64,000 nucleotides of DNA, taken from NCBI GenBank assembly GCA_027575765.1, contig JANBPT010000030.1:1-64000 (forward strand). The letters run 5' to 3'. Source of the DNA: Tieghemiomyces parasiticus. Taxonomy: Eukaryota > Kickxellomycota > Dimargaritomycetes > Dimargaritales > Dimargaritaceae. Each line of letters starts with the position of its first letter. Position 1 is the first letter of the stretch. A program made the translations under genes and the position numbers. The notes beneath the pieces were generated by a model. The model was not told the origin of the DNA. It saw only the letters and a list, made by a program, of their open reading frames with translations, and did no database searches. Below are positions 55,043 through 64,000 of the stretch, in pieces.

Positions 55043-57650
55043 GGTGGATAGTTGGCGTGATGCAGTACCAGTTAGGCTTGGGTAAGCGCTGCATGAAAAA
55101 TAGGAAAAGCAATGAGGATCTGATGCGACAATAATTCTACGAAGCGAGGACGGGAACTACTGTGAGGCACTACTACAAACCGGGTGGGGGGTCACACCAT
55201 CAATGTCCTCAGCCTCTGCCTCTGGGCCACGTTGGGGAGAGGGAGGTATGGTGAAATATCGTAAGGGCAGGTAGAGAGGCGGGTTGCTAGGGGAAGCGAA
55301 TACCACGTGACGTTAACATTACTCGCTACACGCTGGGGGGTTCATATCCCTATGGCCAAATCTCTCCAGATGCCACAAAAATCCATCGATACACGTTACC
55401 CCAAGATTTAGTTTTCCTTACAAATGTAATTGACTATAATACATATATATCCAATTAATAAAGCTAAAGCCGTTTTATCACATCAGGCTCACAATAATTA
55501 GTTTGAGGGGCTTTGGGCAAGTGCACTCCCCACGGACACCAGAATACAGCCGTGACGGCCATAGAGGTAGGTAGGTGCTCTGTTGCACCTTCCACCGTTA
55601 CAAGTGCTAGTTGTGAGGTTGGTACTGGCCAAGTTAAACACACTTTAAGTTCGTAGAAAGATTAGGCCTGTCAGACTATCCAGGAATGTAGCGTGACAGG
55701 AGAGAACCTGCTTCGGAAGCATTGCTAAATGTGGGAGGTTGAATCGGAATTGCTTTCAGGGACTGGTTAGGGTGTACAGCTATGGACAACGTAGACAGTT
55801 AAATAAAATAATGGTGAATGCGCTTTGATTTCAGAGTAGTGGTGGTAATAAAGGTTACAATGTGGTTGGTGGTGGTAGATTGAGCCAAAGTGGGAGCATA
55901 AGTACTAGTACCCTACAGACCGCGACATCATTTGGCCTCTAAAGCAGTGTGGAGAATAGATAGATATCCGCCGCAAAAAGCCTAGAACGGGTGTGGGCAT
56001 TCTCGACGTGAGCATCTCAATGCATCGTTGGGGTACAACATTTGCATTTTCAGCACTGACTGGGGGGGGGGAGACTAAAACCAACTACATATCCGTATCC
56101 CTTGTTTGGCACGTAAGGGAGCCGGCAAGAGGCGACATCGTAGGTGGGGATTACGGATGCGATAACTGCCAGTCTTAGCTGGCCAGGCGGGGGATTGCGC
56201 GAAACAATTACTGCATGACTGGGCAATGGCAGATACTTGCCTTTATCCTACTGTAAAGGTCGATCAAGGAATAACGTGCAACCAATTACGCTTAGGATAG
56301 CTCGGGTGAACTAGCCATTTCATAAAGTCCGGCGTAGTAGCCCCGCCGGTTAATCCTCTGTTTTGTCCATCGAAAGGGGTTACATAGATACTTGGATTTA
56401 GATGACGACTTGCTAAATCTAGATTCCAACTCAACCAAAGAAAAAAAGCAGAATCTCATGGTGGGCATGTATAGTATTCAAAATGTCGACCTAGGTGGCA
56501 AACGGGTGGCAGTTTAGGTATTTTAGAGCGACATTAATGCTATAAACAATGTATGGATTGGGACAAAGGAGGAAATATATGCTCAATACCATCCCATCTA
56601 GAACAGGAGAAAGTCTGTATATAGTGGCAAGATATCAACCAGAAGGTAATGCCGGTTCACACAGTGGCTATGTGGGGATAGTTAGGATGTGTGTATTAGG
56701 ATTCTAGTGATTGCACACCTGACGCAGGTCTGGGCATTGTGCCCTTAGCAGCCAGTGAGGACGGTTTATGCGTACCTCAGTCTACTGATCGAGTAGTCAA
56801 GCCAGCCGTTTGCTAAGAATAATGATTTTCACTGCAGTTTTACTAGCCGTGTTGAAAGTTCACCTAACTGTACGGTGTGTATTGATTTTTGTAATGTCAC
56901 TTAGCACCCTGTACTATGAAACTGGGGGTCATTAGTTCTATCCTGACATGCCTGGCAAACTTTTACCCCACACACCTGGCTCTGTTATACACCCCTCTAA
57001 CATCAAGGCTCAAATATGGCTGTTCTATTGAACAACTGCCCAAAGTGGTTTACACTTGAGAGGTTGGCCAAAACTATTGAATCTTGGTTCTGTGTTTAAT
57101 GATTTTCAATCGAATCGTCTTTGCTTTCTAATGGACTATGCACGCATAAATATATGTATCTGGATTGACTTCAATTAATGGCTAACTCTGAAGATTGGCC
57201 ACCAGGGGGATAAATGCCATTTTGGAATTGGTTCGGGATAGGTACTCTTTGGTAGTTTCCCTGTCGTAATACTAATGCAGAGAAAAGCCTTTCATACACT
57301 ACAAATCCTGGTGGCGACCGGTAAATCCGAGCCAAGCCGCTTAGCCGTAGGACGCCAGTGGTTGGTAGGACGAGCTGGCCTGTAGGCCAAGTCGTTTTTT
57401 ATGGTGGAGTGTAGATATTGCCGACAGGCTTTGCACCTGGCCACCAGGGCCATACGGGTCACTTTTTTTTTCTTCAGTCTACGCTACGGTCAAATCTCTA
57501 GTGGAGAATTCCGTCCGACACTGGTTTGTCGACCTGCTTGCTATAGACCATCGTCACATTTGTCTGCATTTGCCTCAGAGTGTCATTGTTAAAACCAAGC
57601 CGATCCCTTCTCCCTGTTTCCATTTCAACTGCCATACCTAGATTTGCAAC
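55043..57650. other. Divergent spacer, NDUFA1 / Rsa3-like gene, 2.6 kb
   Basis: No gene recognised. AT-rich with many stop codons in all frames, especially 55.4-57.3 kb, and including a run of nine G at about 56062. The only ORF of note (55993-56178) has no domain. Confidence 0.45.
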
Positions 57651-59222
57651 ATGGGCGAACAAAACCAAGCCGAAGCCGGTAAGTGGGCGGGTCGGCCAGC
57701 TATAATGGTCAGCACACCATAGACTACACGAAGCAAGTTGTAAGATTAATTGGCAACAACCGTGCTTTTTTTCCATACAGTTTTACCAACCTATCCTCCT
57801 ATCGTCATTGCTGTACACCACTGCTCCTGCTGTTCTCAGCCTCGACGCCCCTACGGTTCGAAATCCCCGCTGCCATGGAGACGGACGAGTCTTCCGTCGA
57901 TCAGCCCACTGCCTCAGAGCCCGAGGACGAGAGCATGGAGGCTGACGACCAGGCCGCGTCTGACCAAGAACCCGAGGGCAATGCCGAGATGCAGGAGCAC
58001 CTCAACCGGTTGGCCAAGTTCGTTAACACCCTCGCGCTCCAGGTGGAAGCGTCGATCATCCCGGTCAGCGGTCCCGCCAAGAAGGCCTACAGTCTTGTAC
58101 GCGGCGTTAACACGCTGGCTATGTGTAAGTGCCCAAAGCGATAGATATCTCGAAGATTGGTGCCTCCTACCCTTAATTCTACCACATTTGTCGGCCTTCC
58201 CTTCATTTTATTAATCCCTGTAACTTCCTATATGCCCGATATCGATGTCATCAACGTCGATTTCATTAGCCCGTGAACAACAGAACAGCCAGGCTAAGGC
58301 TGCCCTCTTCCAGGCCCTCCAAAGTCTTAGCCAGCAAGCCGGCCAGTATGTTGAACTCCGGGGAATAGGTCCCTCGGACCAGCACACTAGGAAGGTACGT
58401 TTCTCGGTCTCATCGTGTGATCGTCTCGGCAGCGACTTTTCTGTCCTGTATAAACGATATTGCCTTAAAATGCCTATGGAAGCGGCTCCTACCGCTCTCC
58501 ACTCTGCCCTCCTGTACCGACTGCCTCCTGCTCTAACCCTAACCACCCGTACGATTATACATATTCTTGTGTCCCTGTTTCTCGCAACCCCCTTACCCGC
58601 TGTAGACTTCCATGAAGGCATTACGGGGCGTTGAAAGAGCGAACGAATGGCGTGATCTGTGTACGCTAACCGACCGGTTGCTTGGCTGCCTATCGTACTA
58701 CTTGCCCACCATATCGGCAGCAGTAAGTGCCAACGACGAACGCTAGATTGCCACATACGCATACTGTCATAGTGGTCCTCTAACTTGATGGGGAAACACG
58801 TGTACTAACTTCCTCCGGTATCCGCCCGCCACCTTCAACCTCGATTGCTTAGTGCGAGTTAGAAAGTATGAAAGCCAAGAAGCGGATGAGGGATACGGCC
58901 AAGCGCGAGTTCAAAGACTATTATATGGCCCGTGTCACGGAGACTTTCAGTGACGAACTGGAAACCCTTCGCCAGGTAAGTGCGACTCCGCTCCCCCCTC
59001 CTACGGTCCCAGGTTATTATAGGGTTGAGGGTATAGCTACTAAGTGGACTCGATACAGATCTAACGGCGTAATATTGTATGACCGACCGTCTTCCACGGT
59101 TCTACCTGCTACAGAACGAGGAAATATCCGACACCAAGCTGGAACTATTGATCGACAGTCTGGAGGCGGGCATTATGGTATTTGACGACAAGGAGGTGCT
59201 ACTCACGGCCAATACACATTAG
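57651..59222 (+). CDS. RSA3: Rsa3-like ribosome assembly protein (C-terminal domain)
   Basis: Six exons: 57651-57678, 57840-58124, 58270-58394, 58606-58722, 58853-58975 and 59115-59222. All are in phase (1, 1, 0, 0, 0) and the product is 261 residues. The first exon has only nine codons. The N-terminal third is acidic (Glu/Asp-rich, about 20-65), and a helical middle follows with no recognised domain (LNRLAKFVNTLALQVEASII, then Gln-rich). The last two exons give REFKDYYMARVTETFSDELE, then LRQNEEISDTKLELLIDSLEAG, which matches the pattern of the Rsa3 C-terminal domain (an aromatic-rich start, D-x-L-x-x-LR, then a Leu-Ile helix with Gly). Rsa3 acts in early 60S assembly in the nucleolus of yeast. 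The C-terminal match is good; the middle region is longer than in yeast, so orthology is less certain. Confidence 0.65.
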
Positions 59223-59657
59223 CCATTGACTTGACGCATTTCAATGCGGTTGGAGAACACTATTGAGGCTGACGGTCGACCTCACCAGGCGTCTTTTCAT
59301 TAGTCGTTAATAAAAGCAATGATCTCCTCAGGAACAACCGTTTGGTAGGCCAAATCATTAGAGGGAGTGTGTTGCGGCCACCATGATGTACCGCCCCAAT
59401 GCGCGATACCACTGCCGAGATGGTCTGTATGCGGGGCTATGCACCAGGCCTCCGTTACGGCTGTATTGGTAGGTCAAGATAAACCGACTTTGAGCGGCCC
59501 GGTACCTGGGAGCCTTAATTTTTTACTGCTGGTGACCTCCCTCTTCCTGCCTAAGTCTCACATCCACTGTCCACCGTAGTTTACATGTGCGGACACAAGT
59601 CTCATTCATTCCCTTTTATATGTTCCTAATTTGCCACTTTGGCCAACTGGCAGCACA
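59223..59657. other. Spacer between Rsa3-like and SIVA genes
   Basis: 435 bp on the shared plus strand. No feature recognised. Confidence 0.45.
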
Positions 59658-60437
59658 ATGAACCCTGCAACACAATCTGGAAAGCGAAAGCTGAATCCAC
59701 TGGAAGGGGCGCCACCCGTACGGCTGGGCACTGCGGCAGGCCCGCTGAATGCTGTTCAACAGAAGCAACTACAGCGTAAGTCGGACTTGAGTATATGCTG
59801 TCATTCACCCCCCCCCCCTCGTGCGCCCTAGGTCGCCCGGCAGTTCAACGTGCCTACCCGATTTACAGCGGTAGCTAATATCAATCGGCTGCTTATCCCC
59901 CTGTGCCCGTGCAGAACGCACCATCGACATTTTGATGGGCAGTCAGGCCTTGCTACATCGGGAGCCACCGCCGCCGACGGCGGGCGAACAGCCCCGCGCC
60001 TTAGCACGTGGCAAGAAGGGCCTACCACCCCTCACACCGGTGTTTCGGTGCGGTACTTGCCAGGCCCGCTTATCCACGGCACCAGAGGGCCCGCCCTGCG
60101 CCCACTGCGAGAAAATGTTGTGCACGGAGTGTCAAGTTGAGTGCGCCGGCTGCCAAAGGCCGTACTGCCAACACTGTACGATGGTCAAGTAAGTAGAAAA
60201 TAAGCTGACAATCAGGACCCGGGCTTCATCGCGTATGGAGTGGGCCGCATGCCTAGCATTTAGTACGCCTGAGGGTGCCTTACAGCCCCGCTTTTTGTGA
60301 TGTACGCCCAACGCAATTGAATCTGTACCCCTAATTTCCAATCTCCCTGTTCACTTCCCCGTTGCTCTTCACCCCCCCCCTCCCGGCTTAGCTACGACGG
60401 GCCGGACTGCCGCCATCTCTGCTTCGATTGCACATAA
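59658..60437 (+). CDS. SIVA1: SIVA family cysteine-rich protein
   Basis: Three exons, 59658-59775, 59915-60188 and 60392-60437, in phase (1, 2), encode 145 residues (human SIVA1 175). The N-terminus is basic and includes RKLNPLEG, then QRTIDILMGSQALLH. The C-terminal half carries the family's closely spaced Cys pairs: CGTC, CAHC, CTEC, CAGC, CQHC, and finally a Cys-rich end CRHLCFDC supplied by exon 3, which completes the zinc-binding array. The last intron splits an Asn codon and splicing restores the VNYDG junction seen in the family. SIVA proteins bind TNF-receptor tails and act in apoptosis and ubiquitin signalling in animals; the role in fungi is not known. C-runs (10 and 9 bases) occur inside the introns. 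Confidence 0.85.
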
Positions 60438-60771
60438 CGCATGTAATCAGGGCAACCTCGGCCGCCAACTGACGAACATCGCATATACTCGCGACGGAGT
60501 ATGGTGTTTATGTGCCGTTGAAGTCGGGCCGATTTCGGCACCTTATAAAGCAGACAGATCTATCTGAGGGCATATAAACCGACTTTTCTCTTCTCACTTG
60601 CTAAACCTCATCTTCTTACCAGCTTCTGACCTTTGTATTCGTATCTAAAATCTATCTGATTGGGAACGCTGCCCTTTACCTCACTTCCGCCCCCGTTTAG
60701 TCATCACCCCCCATCTGCAGCCCAGGTATTCTCACTTGACTGCTTCAGCTGGGTGTCGAATAAACTCGGCC
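60438..60771. other. Spacer upstream of the coiled-coil gene
   Basis: 334 bp. A TATAAA-like element occurs at about 60544; pyrimidine-rich sequence precedes the start at 60772. Confidence 0.4.
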
Positions 60772-62048
60772 ATGTCCTCGATTAAACCAGACAACTACAG
60801 CCCCGTTTCTACCCGGCCAGCAACCAATCCGCAAGAGCTCGAGGCAAAGGGCAGCGACGGTGGCACAGTCCCCGAGCCGAAGCCCGCCCCGAATGAGCTT
60901 GACGAGTGGACGTATCAAACTTTCTCGGTAAGTACCATCGTAACCTTTAAATCGTCGGGTAGAGAGATAGGATGCCCGACACATCAAACCTTGTGACAGC
61001 TCTCTAACGGCTGATTCCGCCTGTTACATGCCACCGCTTTGAATTCCAGGCCAAAACCACCGACGCCATGCTGCGGTACCTGTCAGCGCCTCTGGGGCTT
61101 GCCGAACTAATTGACAGGGAACACGCAGCGCTGAAAGGGACTCCCCCGGTCGAAGGTCCTGATGGCGGGAACGCGGAGGATACCTGTATTATCGACACGC
61201 ATGGGCTGTTCAGTGAGTTGCAATTGGTGGGAGGCAACCTGGCAACCCTACAGGCTGAAGTAAGAGAATTCCGAACTGAAACTGGCGGCCAACACGAGAA
61301 GCTTCGTGAGGCCCTCACGACCTCAGCGCAGGGCCAGGTATCCGCCCTGAATTCTCACCATGAAGCCGTCCTCGAGGCGGTCACCGAACAAGGTAAGGGA
61401 AGGGGGAAGCCTGAGCTAATAGGGTATGGTAGGTATAGGGCGCTAACCCCGTTGGCAATCCACCTGTACCATGCGTTAGGCTAACGCGTCGCGTTTCAGC
61501 GTACAATTATCAACCTTACCACCGTCAGGGAATCGAGTCCAAGACGCAGTACTTACGGCTCTGGATAATCGCGACAGCCGCCTGGTCGCCAAATTAGATG
61601 GGGTGAAATGTGAACTGGCGACCCACCTAATACAGATCGACGCCAGGTTCCAGACCCAAGCCCAGTACGCCGAGACCCTAGCGGGTCTACGTACGGACCT
61701 GACCGCCGTGGCCAACGCTTGCAGCGAGACTAACCAGCTGCTGACCCTGCACGGCCAGTCGGCCAACCAAAACTACCACTTCATCTGGCAGGTGAGTTCC
61801 CATGCCTCTTCTTCGCTTCGGCTGAATGTCGCTTCCTGGGGCTGGCCGCTATTCAATCCATGCCGACCCCTAATCAGCTGTTCGCATAGCGTTCCCTAAT
61901 CCACCCTACCTCTACATACCAGCAATTGCAGAACATTCTGCACCAACAAAACTTGGTACTCCAGGCCCTCGTGGAGATCAAAACCGAAGGTGTGTACACC
62001 CAGCCGCGCAAACCACCCCGTAAGACCAAGCCAGTCACAGACGCCTGA
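60772..62048 (+). CDS. Coiled-coil protein of unknown function
   Basis: Four exons, 60772-60927, 61050-61392, 61529-61791 and 61923-62048, with phases 0, 1 and 0, give 295 residues. No known family was recognised. The N-terminal 50 residues are polar and Pro-rich. From about residue 60 the sequence is dominated by Glu, Leu, Gln and Ala with heptad-like spacing (for example LQLVGGNLATLQAEVREFR, then LDNRDSRLVAKLDGVKCELA and LAGLRTDLTAVANACSETNQ), so a long discontinuous coiled coil is expected. The protein ends in a basic tail (QPRKPPRKTKP). The start is the first ATG; an upstream in-frame TTG is not used. Splice sites are all GT-AG and phases agree, which supports a real gene. It could be a cytoskeletal or kinetochore component. 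It converges on the Hsp104 gene. Confidence 0.65.
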
Positions 62049-62130
62049 GGGTTTGTGGGTTCATCGCGCTATCTCCCATTGATATCTACCCTGAGACATG
62101 CAACCGTACCTTCAGTGGTTTATAGAGCTT

Positions 62131-62136
62131 TTTATT
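62131..62136 (-). terminator. Poly(A) signal of the Hsp104 gene
   Basis: AATAAA on the minus strand, 130 bp after the stop codon at 62266. Confidence 0.4.
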
Positions 62137-62265
62137 GGGAATTTAAACAAAAATCTAAAGCTACACGATGGTTCTAGCCCAATCTATCATGCCAAGCGTG
62201 CGGCATCCTTGATGGTTTTCCTAATATTTATGTATATGTATATACGCGAAAGAGCGCAGGTGGTT

Positions 62266-64000
62266 TTACTCGCGGCCGCCATTGTCGTCGGCTCTCTCCG
62301 CTTCATTCTCAATTTCCACTGCAGAGACTGCCTCGTCAGCCACCGGTGCGTGGTTCTTGAGGATGACCAGGTCCGCGATGTTGGTGTTGCGTTCAAACTC
62401 GGCGCGGGTGGCCGGGTCCATCATGGCCAGGATTTCCTCGCGGGACTTCGTCTTTAGCAGCACATCGGTGGTGGTGACGCTTACCGTCTCCTGGCCACGG
62501 ATCGACCCTTCGATCAAGGCCTTGGCCATGGGGTTGAGCAGCTTCTTCTGGATCACGCGGTTGAGCGGGCGGGCGCCGTAGGCCGGGTCGTAACCGCGAT
62601 CGGCTAGCCACAGCTTGGCGGCCTCGTCGGCGTCCAGCGTGATGCGCCGTTCGTCCAGGCGCTGCTGCACCTCGTGCAGTCGAATATCTACAATGTCACG
62701 GAGGGCCGAGCGGGCCAGGCGGTTGAACACAATCAGGTCATCCACACGGTTCACAAACTCGGGCGGGAAACTGCGGCTCACCGCGCCCAAAACTGCTTCC
62801 CGAGTGGCCAGAGATACCTCCACCTCTTGTTCATCAGCCGGCACGGCGCCCGCGGTGCCCGTAGGGAGTCCTGGTGAACGCGGAGAGGCTCCCTGGTCTG
62901 CCAGAAGGAACTCGGCACCCAGGTTGGAGGTCATGATGATGATCGTGTTGCGGAAGTCAACCTTGCGGCCCTGGGAGTCCGTGATGAAGCCTTCGTCCAG
63001 AATCTGCAGCAAAATGTTGGATACGTCACGGTGGGCCTTCTCAAACTCGTCCAGGAGAACCACGGCGTAGGGCTTGCGGCGCACCGCCTCGGTCAGCTCA
63101 CCGCCCTCGTCATAACCGACGTAGCCCGGCGGAGCACCCACCAACCGCGATACGGAAAACTTTTCCATGTATTCGCTCATGTCGACGCGTACGATGGCTG
63201 CCTCAGTGTCGAACAGGAACTGCGCGATGGCCTTGCACAACTCGGTCTTTCCCACACCCGTGGGGCCCAAAAACATAAAGGAGGCAATGGGACGCGCAGG
63301 GTTCTGAAGGCCCGAGCGGCTAAGTCGGACCGCCTCCGCCACGGCGCGCACCGCTTGGGTCTGGCCGACCACGCGCTTCGTCAGGGCGTCCTCCATGTGC
63401 AGCACGCGCTCACGCTCACCGCGCAATAGGTTGGTAATGGGGATGCCCGTCATGCGCGATACAACACGGCTAATATCGTCGGCTGTGACGCGCTCATGCA
63501 GGAGAGATTCGCCCACCTCGGAGTCACTACTACCACTACCGGCAGCCGCCGTATCCTTGGGCAGTTCAGCCTCCAATTGGGGGATCACGCCGTAGCGTAG
63601 CTCACCAGCGCGGCGGAAGTTGCCCTGGCGCTGGGCCGTCTCGAGTTCCATGCGGGCTTGCTCGAGACGCTGCTTGGTCCGGTTGATGGCCTCCAGCTTC
63701 TCGCGCTCGCCGCGCCATACCTCGGTGAGTCGGTCGCACTCTGCCTGCTTTTCACGGAGCGTCTCTTCCAGCTGGGTCTTGCGTTCGATGGAGGTCTGAT
63801 CGCTATCCTTGGCCAGAGAGGCCAGTTCGATCTGGAGGGTCAGGATGGCGCGCTCGAGCGCTTCGATTACCTCGGGCTTGCTCTCCTGCTGGAGACGCAG
63901 CTTGGAGCACGCCTCATCAATAAGGTCAATGGCCTTGTCCGGCAGGAAGCGGTCCTGGATGTAGCGGTGGCTGGTGGTGGCGGCGGCGACGAGGGCGGCG
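62266..64000 (-). CDS. HSP104: Hsp104/ClpB-type AAA+ protein disaggregase (C-terminal part)
   Basis: The frame is open to the window edge, so the 5' part lies beyond 64000; about 577 C-terminal residues are present. They start near the end of the first AAA module (RFLPDKAIDLIDEACSKL), followed by the Glu/Arg-rich coiled-coil middle domain. The second AAA module has Walker A GPTGVGKT (about 63267-63244), Walker B VVLLDEF, a pore loop GAPPGYVGYDEGG with the substrate-contacting Tyr, and the C-terminal small domain with GYDPAYGARPLNRVIQ. The chaperone threads aggregated proteins through its hexameric pore using ATP, with Hsp70/Hsp40. The tail is acidic but ends GGRE, lacking the usual DDLD-type end of yeast Hsp104; the absence of the N-terminus prevents deciding between a cytosolic Hsp104 and a mitochondrial Hsp78 form. 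The middle domain favours Hsp104. Confidence 0.9.
   Translation of the reverse strand, partial: AALVAAATTSHRYIQDRFLPDKAIDLIDEACSKLRLQQESKPEVIEALERAILTLQIELASLAKDSDQTSIERKTQLEETLREKQAECDRLTEVWRGEREKLEAINRTKQRLEQARMELETAQRQGNFRRAGELRYGVIPQLEAELPKDTAAAGSGSSDSEVGESLLHERVTADDISRVVSRMTGIPITNLLRGERERVLHMEDALTKRVVGQTQAVRAVAEAVRLSRSGLQNPARPIASFMFLGPTGVGKTELCKAIAQFLFDTEAAIVRVDMSEYMEKFSVSRLVGAPPGYVGYDEGGELTEAVRRKPYAVVLLDEFEKAHRDVSNILLQILDEGFITDSQGRKVDFRNTIIIMTSNLGAEFLLADQGASPRSPGLPTGTAGAVPADEQEVEVSLATREAVLGAVSRSFPPEFVNRVDDLIVFNRLARSALRDIVDIRLHEVQQRLDERRITLDADEAAKLWLADRGYDPAYGARPLNRVIQKKLLNPMAKALIEGSIRGQETVSVTTTDVLLKTKSREEILAMMDPATRAEFERNTNIADLVILKNHAPVADEAVSAVEIENEAERADDNGGRE

Noticed and set aside
58211..58762. 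183-residue minus-strand ORF
   Set aside because: Overlaps three exons of the well-supported Rsa3-like gene on the other strand; a shadow frame.

Overview
This window looks like nuclear DNA of an early-diverging (non-Dikarya) fungus, possibly from the Zoopagomycota/Kickxellomycotina side. That placement is inference. Fungal signals are an Hsp104-type disaggregase, Pat1, an Rsa3-type ribosome assembly domain and three fungal-style DHA1 drug/polyamine MFS carriers. The same window also holds genes better known from animals: RFWD3, SIVA, RWDD2 and EI24. Genes are GC-rich in third positions. Introns are about 75-240 bp with GTAAGT-like donors. Gene-poor stretches are near 50% GC and full of chance ORFs.

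Layout. 0-1 kb: a small secreted protein. 2.7-12.3 kb: an Ark1/AAK1-type kinase (+), EI24 (-), RFWD3 (+) and CDC23/APC8 (-), in convergent and divergent pairs. 15.5-21.7 kb: two tandem paralogous MFS carriers (+). 24.9-26.7 kb: a six-exon RWDD2-like gene (-), mostly invisible as single ORFs. 26.7-32.6 kb: no recognised gene, ending in a long pyrimidine-rich leader before proline dehydrogenase (32.6-34.9 kb, +), which carries an EF-hand. 36.1-36.3 kb: a 57-residue secreted peptide. 38.7-45.9 kb: PAT1, dolichol kinase and dolichyl diphosphatase, all on the minus strand. 46.8-51.2 kb: TBCE (+) converging on a third MFS paralogue (-). 51.2-54.5 kb: no confident gene. 54.5-55.0 kb: a two-exon NDUFA1 (complex I). 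57.6-62.0 kb: three multi-exon plus-strand genes (Rsa3-like, SIVA, a coiled-coil protein). From 62.3 kb to the edge: the C-terminal part of an Hsp104/ClpB disaggregase.

Functional themes. Dolichol kinase makes dolichyl phosphate from dolichol, and dolichyl diphosphatase begins its recycling from dolichyl diphosphate. The two genes are direct neighbours on one strand, a local cluster for the lipid carrier of N-glycosylation. The three MFS carriers form one local family. Most other genes are housekeeping (APC/C, tubulin folding, mRNA decay, complex I, ribosome assembly, DNA-damage ubiquitin ligase). I see no CRISPR, no prokaryotic operon, no convincing tRNA or rRNA and no intact transposon. The most novel elements are the two small secreted proteins, the EF-hand proline dehydrogenase, and a possible decayed calponin-homology domain downstream of the dolichyl diphosphatase gene.
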